From the NCBI GenBank assembly GCA_965658445.1, contig CBFHSF010000013.1, positions 11,448 through 75,447 on the forward strand: a DNA stretch of 64,000 bases, given 5' to 3'. This DNA is from CBFHSF01 sp965658445 (lineage in GTDB: Bacteria; Bacteroidota; Bacteroidia; Flavobacteriales; Schleiferiaceae). Within the stretch, counting starts at the first letter, position 1; every line of letters starts with the position of its first letter. The translations under genes were made by a program, and so were the position numbers. Of the stretch, positions 44,321-52,210 are shown piece after piece. The notes beneath the pieces were generated by a model. The model worked only from the letters and a program-made list of their open reading frames with translations, was not told the origin of the DNA and searched no databases.

Positions 44321-45430
44321 ATGAAGTTACCACTACTTTCCAAGGGCTTGGCCCTTGTGGGCGGACTGATGCTGTGCAACAGTGTCGCCTCCGCGCAATC
44401 CGACAACTATTTTTCAATGTCACTTGATCTGGGAAACGCCTTCTTCTATGGCGATAGAACAGACAAATCGTACCCATCCAATCGACCTAATTTTGCCATT
44501 TTGCCGCAAATAGGTTACCACGCAGGCAATACCTGGACGGTAACCGGTCAATTGGGAGCCGGTTTGATTTCCGGAAAAGATGAGGATGCTCACTTCCAGA
44601 CTGCCTATGTAGAGCCTACTGTTTATTTTGGATACAACATCCTTACTCTTTTTGACAAAGACACTCGTTATGCTTTTGAACTAGAAGCGGGAGCGGGTTG
44701 GATGAGTTTTTTCACAGAAGTATATGACAATGGCACGGGAGAAATCATCTCAAAAATTCCAGGTGAAGGAACGGTAAGTCAATCTGCCTTTGGAATTTAT
44801 GGTGCTAAGTTTAGAATGCCCGTTTCAAGAAGCGTCTCTATTAACTTGGGATACGCAAACCGAGCTGTGGTCAACAATGATTGGATGGATGGACTTGCCT
44901 CAGATAAAGGAAACGACTCGTTTGGAGTTCTCTCGGCAGGGGTTACCTTTTCTTTCAATCAAAAACCCAAAAAGGGAGAGAAAATCGTAAACAAGTCCGA
45001 ATACGAATCTCTGGTTTCTGAAAAGGACAACTTAAAAGCTGAGCTTGAAACAGAGCAAAACAAAAATGAGGCGGTTCTAAAAGAAAAGGACGCTCGCATT
45101 GCAGACTTGCAATCTCACATCGAGAATTTGAAGTCAATCCAACCGGTTACTTCTCAAGCACAAGCCACCAAAATTGAAACGACTAACCGCAATAATCAGG
45201 TAAAAACACAATACCACATTGTGGTGGGCAGTTTTTCTCAAGTAGAAAACGCACAGAACTTTGTATCGGAAACCTTTAAAGGAGAAGAGTCAAAAATTAA
45301 AATTGTATTCTCAGAAGACACCAAACTATACCGTGTGGTTTATGAATCTACGGATCAATACCAAGCGGCCAAAGAAGACGCTAGAAAACTAGCTCCTCGC
45401 ATTCCTGATGCGTGGGTGGCTCAATTCTAG
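44321..45430 (+). CDS. outer-membrane barrel-like protein with C-terminal SPOR domain (paralogue 1)
   Basis: A 369-residue exported protein: signal peptide ending ASAQ (about residue 26), a beta-rich region with outer-membrane barrel features (about 30-212: alternating aromatic strands such as YVEPTVYFGYNILTLF), a charged coiled coil (about 218-270) and a SPOR domain (about 295-369, YHIVVGSFSQVENAQNFV). SPOR domains bind denuded septal glycan, so the protein could link the outer membrane to peptidoglycan at division sites. A second copy of the same length follows 134 bases downstream. Role inferred. Confidence 0.85.
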   Translation: MKLPLLSKGLALVGGLMLCNSVASAQSDNYFSMSLDLGNAFFYGDRTDKSYPSNRPNFAILPQIGYHAGNTWTVTGQLGAGLISGKDEDAHFQTAYVEPTVYFGYNILTLFDKDTRYAFELEAGAGWMSFFTEVYDNGTGEIISKIPGEGTVSQSAFGIYGAKFRMPVSRSVSINLGYANRAVVNNDWMDGLASDKGNDSFGVLSAGVTFSFNQKPKKGEKIVNKSEYESLVSEKDNLKAELETEQNKNEAVLKEKDARIADLQSHIENLKSIQPVTSQAQATKIETTNRNNQVKTQYHIVVGSFSQVENAQNFVSETFKGEESKIKIVFSEDTKLYRVVYESTDQYQAAKEDARKLAPRIPDAWVAQF

Positions 45431-45473
45431 TCATCTCATTGTCTACATAATTGTACATATTCTAATTGGTGAG

Positions 45474-45501
45474 AAAGCCCCTTTTGCGAGGGGCTTTTTT
45501 T
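45474..45501 (+). terminator. intrinsic terminator between the SPOR paralogues
   Basis: AAAGCCCC-TTTTGCGA-GGGGCTTT followed by a T run. It suggests that the second paralogue has its own promoter. Confidence 0.85.
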
Positions 45502-45564
45502 ATCCCATTTTTCGGGGTCAGTCTTTTTTTCTAAATTGGCAAAAACTCATTACCACAAACCAAT

Positions 45565-46674
45565 ATGAAAAGGTCTGCCCTAGGCGCATTCGCCACCCTT
45601 TGTATGTTACTATCCCCATTGGTATCTAAATCTCAATTTGTCAATAAATTAGGAATGTCCGTAGACGGCGGCATAGGACTTCTCTTTGGTGACATAACAA
45701 CCAGAGAAGAGCCTGGCAACCGAATGAATTTAGCTTTCTCTGCTGGAGTCTCCTATTACATGGGCGATGCTTGGCGCTTTACGGCTCAATGGACCCAAGG
45801 GAATTTTGCAGGAGGTAACGGTTCCATGTTCTTTGAAACCTCATACATAGAACCTTCTGCTATAGCAGCCTATGATTTGATGCCCCTCTTTGACAAAAAG
45901 TCCTCGTGGCTTTTGGAAGTTGAAGCGGGCTTGGGTTGGACGGCGTTTCATTCAACAGCCTACAACCAATCAGGAGGGAGAGTTCTTGCAAGAGTTCCCA
46001 ACGAAGGAACTTATAGCAACACAGCATCTGGAATTTTTGGTGGAAAACTTGGATACAGAATTCATGATAAAATTGATTTGCGCCTAGGTTACTCGCATAG
46101 AATTATGTGGGATAACGATTGGTTTGATGGACAGAAAAGTGGTGACGGAGATGACCAATACGGTGCAGTGACCATTGGCGTTGCCTTTAGACTCAAGTCT
46201 GATGTTAAGAAGGGTGAGATGAAGGTAAAAGAGCGAGAGTATAAAACCTTGGTATCGGAAAACAAGCAACTCAAAGACGAAGTGGAACTGGCAATGGTTG
46301 AGCATGAAGCCAATCTAAAAGCTAAGGACGAAACCATCGCTCAACTCCAATCTCGAATTGATAGCATGGAATCCTTACCCGCTGTAAATACGGCAAAAGA
46401 AGCGGCTGAACTGGAAAGAGAAGAGGCTCTTGATGGCGGAATCATGGAAAACAAATACCATGTAGTTATTGGATCCTTCAAGTCTCAAAACAACGCAGAA
46501 ACCTATGTAGCAGAACAGTTTGCATCAGAGAAGGATAAAATCAGAATCATCTATGTTCAAGACATGAAGATGTACCGCGTAATCTACAACTCCTACGATT
46601 CTTTCTACGATGCAAAGAGAGATATCGAAAAACTCAAAGACCGTGTGAAAGGGCTTTGGATTGTCAGATACTAG
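45565..46674 (+). CDS. outer-membrane barrel-like protein with C-terminal SPOR domain (paralogue 2)
   Basis: Also 369 residues and collinear with the preceding gene: signal peptide (SPLVSKSQ near residue 23), a barrel-like region with matching landmarks (SYIEPSAIAAYDLMPLFDKK, EVEAGLGWTAF, ARVPNEGTYS), a coiled coil (about 215-265) and a SPOR domain (YHVVIGSFKSQNNAETYV...IVRY). Clearly a tandem duplicate that has diverged. Ends at a strong terminator. Confidence 0.85.
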   Translation: MKRSALGAFATLCMLLSPLVSKSQFVNKLGMSVDGGIGLLFGDITTREEPGNRMNLAFSAGVSYYMGDAWRFTAQWTQGNFAGGNGSMFFETSYIEPSAIAAYDLMPLFDKKSSWLLEVEAGLGWTAFHSTAYNQSGGRVLARVPNEGTYSNTASGIFGGKLGYRIHDKIDLRLGYSHRIMWDNDWFDGQKSGDGDDQYGAVTIGVAFRLKSDVKKGEMKVKEREYKTLVSENKQLKDEVELAMVEHEANLKAKDETIAQLQSRIDSMESLPAVNTAKEAAELEREEALDGGIMENKYHVVIGSFKSQNNAETYVAEQFASEKDKIRIIYVQDMKMYRVIYNSYDSFYDAKRDIEKLKDRVKGLWIVRY

Positions 46675-46694
46675 TCTAGGAAATTTGTAAATCA

Positions 46695-46729
46695 AAAGAG
46701 GGAATCCCGATGGGATTCCCTCTTTTTTT
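46695..46729 (+). terminator. intrinsic terminator after SPOR paralogue 2
   Basis: AAAGAGGGAATCCC-GAT-GGGATTCCCTCTTT with a T run. A perfect 14-bp stem. Confidence 0.92.
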
Positions 46730-46773
46730 GGTCACATATCATGGTTACTGGTTAGATAGGAGCTTGAGTACTT

Positions 46774-46804
46774 GGTTGAAGAATCGGTTGAAGAATCGGT
46801 TGAA
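46774..46804. repeat. 12-bp tandem repeat, 2.6 copies
   Basis: GGTTGAAGAATC twice, then GGTTGAA, without mismatches. Confidence 0.85.
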
Positions 46805-46849
46805 CCATTGATTGATCACTTGGGGTTACAATCGTTCTGCCATGGGTTC

Positions 46850-47015
46850 GCGTTGGTTTGCGATTGGCAAACGACTGAGTTGTTTTAAAGTTAGTTTGGT
46901 AATGGTAATCTAAGCGGGAAAACGCTTGTTTCTAATGATTTGGGGAACCTCGGACCCTGTGTAGAAAGAGCCCGAGGCATATCCAAACTAACTTAAACAT
47001 TCGCAAACCAAACGC
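46850..47015. repeat. 166-base imperfect inverted-repeat element with internal hairpins
   Basis: The left arm 46850-46899 and right arm 46983-47015 are reverse complements: GCGTT(T)GGTTTGCGA at the outer end and a perfect 12-mer AAGTTAGTTTGG at the inner end. The left arm carries about 17 extra bases that help to form a hairpin (GTTTGC-GATTG-GCAAAC). Inside are AAGCG-GGAAAA-CGCTT (46912-46927) and CCTCGG...CCGAGG (46948-46977). No coding capacity. A structured RNA or a miniature mobile element. Confidence 0.6.
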
Positions 47016-47019
47016 TTAG

Positions 47020-47127
47020 CTATGAATCTTTTCTAGCATAGATTCTCCTTATGAGAATTGCACCAATGGCAAAACAAAGGATGGTCCAGAAGGAAAGTGT
47101 AATGACTGAAAATATCATCGCAATCAT
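47020..47127 (-). CDS. putative 35-residue single-helix membrane protein
   Basis: ATG 47127 to TAG 47020. The product begins MIAMIFSVITLSFWTILCFA (hydrophobic helix) and ends IRRIYARKDS (basic tail), a normal inside-positive bitopic topology. Its composition is not random and it sits 154 bases beyond the ccsBA stop codon on the same strand. No family recognised. An inverted repeat lies just upstream (47136-47171). Confidence 0.4.
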   Translation of the reverse strand: MIAMIFSVITLSFWTILCFAIGAILIRRIYARKDS

Positions 47128-47135
47128 GGCCTAAA

Positions 47136-47171
47136 GCGTAGGGTAAAACGAGTTTTAGTCATAACCTACGC
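47136..47171. repeat. inverted repeat GCGTAGG...CCTACGC with inner stem
   Basis: Outer arms 47136-47142 and 47165-47171, inner TAAAAC-GA-GTTTTA (47144-47157). It lies 9 bases upstream of the small open frame. The rest of 47172-47280 holds nothing I recognise. Confidence 0.5.
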
Positions 47172-47280
47172 CGTAAACGTAATGGACTTTTTGCAAGTGA
47201 ACAATGATTGCGATGAGAATGTCAAGGGCCGTCTACTCATTGTCTTCGCATCCGAACTTTTGGGTTCTGAAACTGTGATT

Positions 47281-50200
47281 TTAGGAGGGATTCGGCGGTA
47301 AAACTTTCCGGCGGGAAGCAAAATAACCCCAAACCAAAGTTCCCAAAATAATGGCCACTGCATAGTAAACCCAAATTGGAATGGGAACGGGGTCTCCCGT
47401 GGCGTAGGAATGCAGTCCTGTGAGGTAATAGTTTACCCCAAAACTCGTCATCACAATACTTCCAAAAGCCAATACACTGGTTGCGTTAAACCAATAGAAT
47501 GAATTGGACAATGCAGGTACTAGGCGCAGGTGAAGGACAATGGCATACACCATAATGCTGATGAGCGCCCAGGTTTCTTTCGGGTCCCACCCCCAGTAAC
47601 GTCCCCAAGACTCATTGGCCCAAATTCCCCCCAGGAAGGTTCCGATGGTGAGCATGTAAAGACCAATGGTCATACTGGCTTCATTGAGCAATGTTAACTC
47701 CCTTAAGGAGAGAGAAACGCGTTCGTTCTCCTTTCGCGTTGTGATCTTCAGCCACATGGCAGTGAAGCCCAGAAGGGCACACAAGGCCAATGGAGCATAG
47801 CTTCCCACGATAATGGCAACATGAATCTTTAACCAGTACGACTTGAGTACCGGAACCAAATTGGTGATTTCTGGATTGAGCCAATCCAAGAAAGCGACAA
47901 AAAGCAAAGTACCTGCAAAGAGTGTTGACAGGGGCAAAATGAATTGGGTTCTCTTGTTGTACAGTATTCCAAAGAGGACGGTTGCCCAAGAAACCAAAAT
48001 GATCATCTCATACCCATTACTCCAAGGCGGGTAATCGGCAATGTACCATCTGAGGATGAGGTTTAATGTTTGAAAGAGGAATAACACCACAGCGAGAGAT
48101 ACACCTATTTTACGGGCGATAACCAATCCTTTGGAAGGCGTAAACAACTGGAAAATTGCAAGAAGTAAAAGCAATACGCCAACCATCCAATACGAATAGA
48201 AGAGGTGAAGGTAAATTTTCGCTTTATTGTAAAAGAGCTCCGCCTTTACTCTGGATTCTGAGGGAACGATATCCTTCGCTAAGGTCTGTTGGAACGTTCC
48301 GATATAACCAAAAAGGCGCTCTACGGAAGACCAATCTCCCGTTTGATATGCAGTATCTGCCGCCATCTGAATGAGCGGGAAAATATTCTTTACAAAATTG
48401 GAATCCCCCGGTTCAAAGCCCATTAGGAAAGACTTATTAGAAAACCACTTGTTGTCAGGATCTCCGGGACGGGGGAAGATTTTTACATAGGAATCCGTCA
48501 GGGCTTGGTACAATATATTGAAGCGCTCATCCACCTTGATGACCTCCTCCATATGTTGATTTCTCGCAGACGGCTTGGCTTGATGCGCCGTTTCGACCTC
48601 AGATTCCAAAATATAATTCCCTTCATCGTCAAAAAACTGAATTCCAGAGAGGTATTCCGTTTGAGGATCGGCATTGAGAATTTCCAAAATGCGCTGCCCC
48701 TTTTTGGTGTCTATCTTAACCATGGGTGCTTGAATCCAAAATTGAGGCCTCTGGTGAATGGCAAAGAACAATTGGTTGGCATCCAAGGTGAGTTTTGTGG
48801 AATCGTAATCCAGGTGGAATTTAGTTTTCCCCGTCAGTTTTCTGGCCAACTCGGAGGCAAGCGTATTAACGGGTTTGATTCTCCCATCCATATCCTGAAC
48901 CAACAAGCCACCAAAGACCTCCATGGTGGGCTTGGGATAAATAGCCGCCACCCTATCTACTGCAGGAGCAGCGGGTCCGCTCTGACCAAAACTCGCGATG
49001 GAAACAAAGGCGAGCAAACCGACCAAAGCCGCTTTTTTCTCTTTTATTCTTTTGAGGGATTCATTGAGGTAATGAAAGCGTGCATTCTTGGCAAAGAGGG
49101 ACCACATCATTCCTCCAAAGAGCATGAAATAACCCAAATAGGTAATCCAAGTTCCCCACCAATCGTGGTTTACAGAGAGGACGGTTCCCAACTCGTCATT
49201 GTCATAGGACGCTTGAAAAAATCGAAAACCATTGTAATCCAACACGTTATTCATAAAGATGTGATAGGGAAAAGTGGTTTCGCCATCAATAACCGTGAGA
49301 TAACTAGAATATTCAGATGGACTGGTAGATCCCGGATAGCGAATGAGCACAAAATCATCAAGCTTTAGAGAGAAACCCATGGGAATCTTGCGAGGAGCGA
49401 CCTGAACGATAACGTCCGTACCTCCTAAGTTGATTTGCGATCCGCTGCTTCTACCCGGAGCAACATCCAGAGCGAGCTCTTTGGTTTCATTTTGGGAAGT
49501 GATGGCAAAGAGCAATTTCCCCGGAAGGTTCTTTGCCTTCTTTGCGTCCTCAGAGGCCTTATACGTCACCTTTGCATGAGGATGAGAACTGCTCACCACA
49601 AAACTCAAATTTCCACTTCTATAAAGCGTTGCCAAACGAAGCGGCGCAATGGAATCCGTGGCAATGACTCCCGTCTCACTGGTAGCCATGGTCATAAACT
49701 CTGTAGAAACCTTAGAGCTTACGCTTAGATCCCCCTCTTTTCCCATAATCTTTACATCGGTATCTCTAGCAGAATTGAAACCAATGGTTCCCAAGGGAGA
49801 ACTGATGATATCGCCATTTACGAGGTAATAATCTGCCCTCGCATTGGCCTCGGCAATTACAATGTGAAGAATGTGATCAGGGCCTTCCTCGATGACTTCC
49901 TCTGCCCCAGAAACATAGTCTGTAATTTCTACATGCGCAGAAACCTCATCTGTACCCACGTCTTCAGAAAACGAAGGTGTGGTTAAGGCGGTAGCCGTAA
50001 TTTTTTCAGAAACCCATTGATCATCCACCCAAACGGTGAGGTAGTTGTACTCAGAGAGGAGGTAGTCCTTGGACTCTCCTTCACGAATGTTCAACGTGCC
50101 TTCAAAACCTGTATATCGCGTTACAAAGGCACCGAGAATGGTCACAATAAATCCCAGGTGAAACAGTAGAATGGGCCATTTGGGCCTGCGCCACAAACCG

Positions 50201-50403
50201 TATTTTTTGATGTTGAGCGCGAAGTTTACTGCCAAGAGCGCCATCAACGCTTCAAACCACCAGGCCCCATAGATAAACGCTTTTGCCGCGGGGGTTCCGT
50301 AGTCGTTTTCAATAAAAGTTCCTCGCGCTTGCGCAAAGGCAAAAAGGGCTAAGAGAACTAAGGTAAGTTTGGTGGATGAAAAAAAATCGAAAATGCGCTT
50401 CAT
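47281..50403 (-). CDS. ccsBA: cytochrome c biogenesis protein, ResB-CcsA fusion
   Basis: System II heme handling: exports heme and attaches it to CxxCH apocytochromes in the periplasm. 1040 residues. N-terminal ResB/CcsB part (helices within 10-105, a large periplasmic domain to about 415), middle linker, then the CcsA part (about 735-1040, multiple helices) with the heme-binding WWD-type motif WGRYWGWDPKETWAL. Conserved histidines flank it. Fused CcsBA is common in Bacteroidota and usually lies beside nrfHA, as here, directly downstream of nrfA. Confidence 0.95.
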   Translation of the reverse strand: MKRIFDFFSSTKLTLVLLALFAFAQARGTFIENDYGTPAAKAFIYGAWWFEALMALLAVNFALNIKKYGLWRRPKWPILLFHLGFIVTILGAFVTRYTGFEGTLNIREGESKDYLLSEYNYLTVWVDDQWVSEKITATALTTPSFSEDVGTDEVSAHVEITDYVSGAEEVIEEGPDHILHIVIAEANARADYYLVNGDIISSPLGTIGFNSARDTDVKIMGKEGDLSVSSKVSTEFMTMATSETGVIATDSIAPLRLATLYRSGNLSFVVSSSHPHAKVTYKASEDAKKAKNLPGKLLFAITSQNETKELALDVAPGRSSGSQINLGGTDVIVQVAPRKIPMGFSLKLDDFVLIRYPGSTSPSEYSSYLTVIDGETTFPYHIFMNNVLDYNGFRFFQASYDNDELGTVLSVNHDWWGTWITYLGYFMLFGGMMWSLFAKNARFHYLNESLKRIKEKKAALVGLLAFVSIASFGQSGPAAPAVDRVAAIYPKPTMEVFGGLLVQDMDGRIKPVNTLASELARKLTGKTKFHLDYDSTKLTLDANQLFFAIHQRPQFWIQAPMVKIDTKKGQRILEILNADPQTEYLSGIQFFDDEGNYILESEVETAHQAKPSARNQHMEEVIKVDERFNILYQALTDSYVKIFPRPGDPDNKWFSNKSFLMGFEPGDSNFVKNIFPLIQMAADTAYQTGDWSSVERLFGYIGTFQQTLAKDIVPSESRVKAELFYNKAKIYLHLFYSYWMVGVLLLLLAIFQLFTPSKGLVIARKIGVSLAVVLFLFQTLNLILRWYIADYPPWSNGYEMIILVSWATVLFGILYNKRTQFILPLSTLFAGTLLFVAFLDWLNPEITNLVPVLKSYWLKIHVAIIVGSYAPLALCALLGFTAMWLKITTRKENERVSLSLRELTLLNEASMTIGLYMLTIGTFLGGIWANESWGRYWGWDPKETWALISIMVYAIVLHLRLVPALSNSFYWFNATSVLAFGSIVMTSFGVNYYLTGLHSYATGDPVPIPIWVYYAVAIILGTLVWGYFASRRKVLPPNPS

Positions 50404-50415
50404 GGTGGTTTTAAA

Positions 50416-50451
50416 GGTAAAAAATCCCGTCCTAGATTGGGACGGGATTTT
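50416..50451 (-). terminator. intrinsic terminator between nrfA and ccsBA
   Basis: Minus strand AATCCCGTCC-(7 bases)-GGACGGGATT followed by TTTTT. It would reduce readthrough from nrfA into ccsBA. Confidence 0.8.
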
Positions 50452-50517
50452 CGCTTTTTCTATGTGAGATTATGTGCGTAGCAACGCATCTTTGGATTTC
50501 AAAATTTTATACAAATA

Positions 50518-51723
50518 CTACTCACCACGTTTTACCCAAGTCGGTACGATTTCATCCAAGAAAACTTTCTTTTCTGCTTCTAGAGCTGCGCGGTCCATGC
50601 CGATGTATTCTTGAGCCAAGTCCTTGGTTTCGATATTGGGGTAGGCAACGGGTTCCGTTTGCCCCAAGCTGTAAAGAAGTCTAGACAGTTTGAGTCTGGC
50701 TTCTTGTGCAATGCGAGTACCGGTTGTAATGATACGGCTGGTTTCCAATGGATTGTGGAAAGAACCACCGTGAGAAGCCACACCAAAGTCCCAACGCCAT
50801 TGAGCGTGACGAATGTCTTGGAGAATGGGCTGCATTTGCGCTTCGGTAGCTCCCAGCTCCCAAGCTCTTCCGGCTTCTACGTGAGCTCTTACGAGCAGCT
50901 CCTCTAACGCAATGGCTTCTTTTTTAATCTTCATTTGACGAAGAGACACATCAGAAATCAAATCATCCGTCTCCTCTCTGTGACAAACCTGACAAGAATT
51001 GGCAACGTTGGCCAAAGGAGATTGAATGTGGTGATCCGTAAACTTCTGTCCACCTTCGGTCTTGTAAGGCATGTGACAATCTGCACAAGAAACTCCGCGC
51101 TTGGCGTGAACGGAGGTGCTGTAAATTTCCCATCCAGGGTGCTGAGCCTTAAGCATAGGCGCTTTGGAAATGGCGTGTGTCCAATCTGAAAATTCAATAT
51201 TGTCGTAATAGGCTTCTATCTGCTCTACCTGCATTCCGTCTTTCCATGGGAACGTCAAATAAGGCACCCCTTCTACGGGTGTCTTTTTATTGAAGTAATA
51301 CTCTACGTGACATTGTGCACAAACCAATGAGCGCATCTCGTTGTGAGAGGCCTGAGAAATGTCCTTACCCATGGCAGTATACGCTTCCACCAAAGCAGGA
51401 CGAGAAACGCGAAGAGCCATGGTTTCGGCGTCGTGACAATCTGCACAACCAATGGCGTGTGTTACTTCATCCCCCTTGTCTGCCCATTTGCCTTTGTAGA
51501 ACTCAGCGATTCCCATCTTGTTCATAAGGCGTGGCACATCGGGGCTTTTACACGTCCAACACGTGCTGGGCATTGGACCCGTTCCGGGACCTGTAGGGCC
51601 TCCGGTTCTCAACGTGTTTCGGATGTCGTCAATGGCGTAGGCATGACCTACGGGTGCGTTGTAATCTTTAGAAAAACCGTACCCTGCCCATAGCACTACA
51701 AGCCTTGGGCTTTCCTCCAACAT
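50518..51723 (-). CDS. nrfA: N-terminally truncated cytochrome c nitrite reductase (NrfA)
   Basis: Pentaheme ammonia-forming nitrite reductase, normally periplasmic. All five heme sites remain: CWTCK (55-59, active-site heme with lysine ligand), CADCH (93-97), CAQCH (135-139), CADCH (213-217) and CQVCH (244-248), plus VVLWAGYGFSKDYN near the start. The first 60-100 residues of the family, including the signal peptide, are missing. In the nrfA frame homology-like sequence continues upstream to about 51775 (NRSFASYNNYPGHKD) and then changes into unrelated sequence at an A7 run. There is no upstream nrfH. Without export the protein could not receive heme, so it is probably non-functional, or the junction is an assembly error. 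Confidence 0.85.
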   Translation of the reverse strand: MLEESPRLVVLWAGYGFSKDYNAPVGHAYAIDDIRNTLRTGGPTGPGTGPMPSTCWTCKSPDVPRLMNKMGIAEFYKGKWADKGDEVTHAIGCADCHDAETMALRVSRPALVEAYTAMGKDISQASHNEMRSLVCAQCHVEYYFNKKTPVEGVPYLTFPWKDGMQVEQIEAYYDNIEFSDWTHAISKAPMLKAQHPGWEIYSTSVHAKRGVSCADCHMPYKTEGGQKFTDHHIQSPLANVANSCQVCHREETDDLISDVSLRQMKIKKEAIALEELLVRAHVEAGRAWELGATEAQMQPILQDIRHAQWRWDFGVASHGGSFHNPLETSRIITTGTRIAQEARLKLSRLLYSLGQTEPVAYPNIETKDLAQEYIGMDRAALEAEKKVFLDEIVPTWVKRGE

Positions 51724-52163
51724 ATCCTTGTGACCAGGGTAGTTGTTGTACGAAGCAAAGCTGCGGTTTTCCGTGTTTTTTTCTTGGATTCCGCTAACTG
51801 ATAGTTTGCCAAAACAAATTCTTTAATTTCCTGATTGAGGCTTTTCATTCCTTCGACAAACTCCTTTCGTCTCTCTTTCAAGTAGTCTATGCTTTTTCCC
51901 TCAAAGTCATCATCAACCAAGGAACTTCCTTGATTGAACTTATCATTATAAGCATTAATGAGTTCGGTGAAATCCTGTAACTCGTTTAAGGTTTTGTTTC
52001 CCTTAAAATCTACATGAGAATTTACCAAATCGGTAATATCAATAAGGCGAGAAACATTAGCCTTGTTTGTAGATACGAATTGTACTTTATTGATTTCTTT
52101 TATCCCTTTTACTATGGCACTATCTGAAGGCTTTATTCTATTGAAACGGAAACAATGAAACAA
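51696..52163 (-). CDS. helical hypothetical protein, probably a fragment fused out of frame to nrfA
   Basis: A 155-codon frame. Residues about 12-128 form a plausible charged helical protein (KGIKEINKVQFVSTNK, KSIDYLKERRKEFVEGMK, SLNQEIKEFVLANYQLAESK). The last 30 codons (RKTAALLRTTTTLVTRIC) are nrfA DNA read in the wrong frame, so the natural C-terminus is lost. No signal peptide and no family recognised. It marks the other side of the nrfA junction. Confidence 0.4.
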   Translation of the reverse strand: MFHCFRFNRIKPSDSAIVKGIKEINKVQFVSTNKANVSRLIDITDLVNSHVDFKGNKTLNELQDFTELINAYNDKFNQGSSLVDDDFEGKSIDYLKERRKEFVEGMKSLNQEIKEFVLANYQLAESKKKTRKTAALLRTTTTLVTRICWRKAQGL

Positions 52164-52210
52164 AACATGCAGGAAGATGAATTCAAAAAACTAACAGTCT
52201 TCTCCCAAAT

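Noticed and set aside
44292..44477. 61-codon open frame opposite the first SPOR gene start
   Set aside because: It overlaps the promoter, signal peptide and barrel start of a clear gene, and its composition is that of an antisense shadow.
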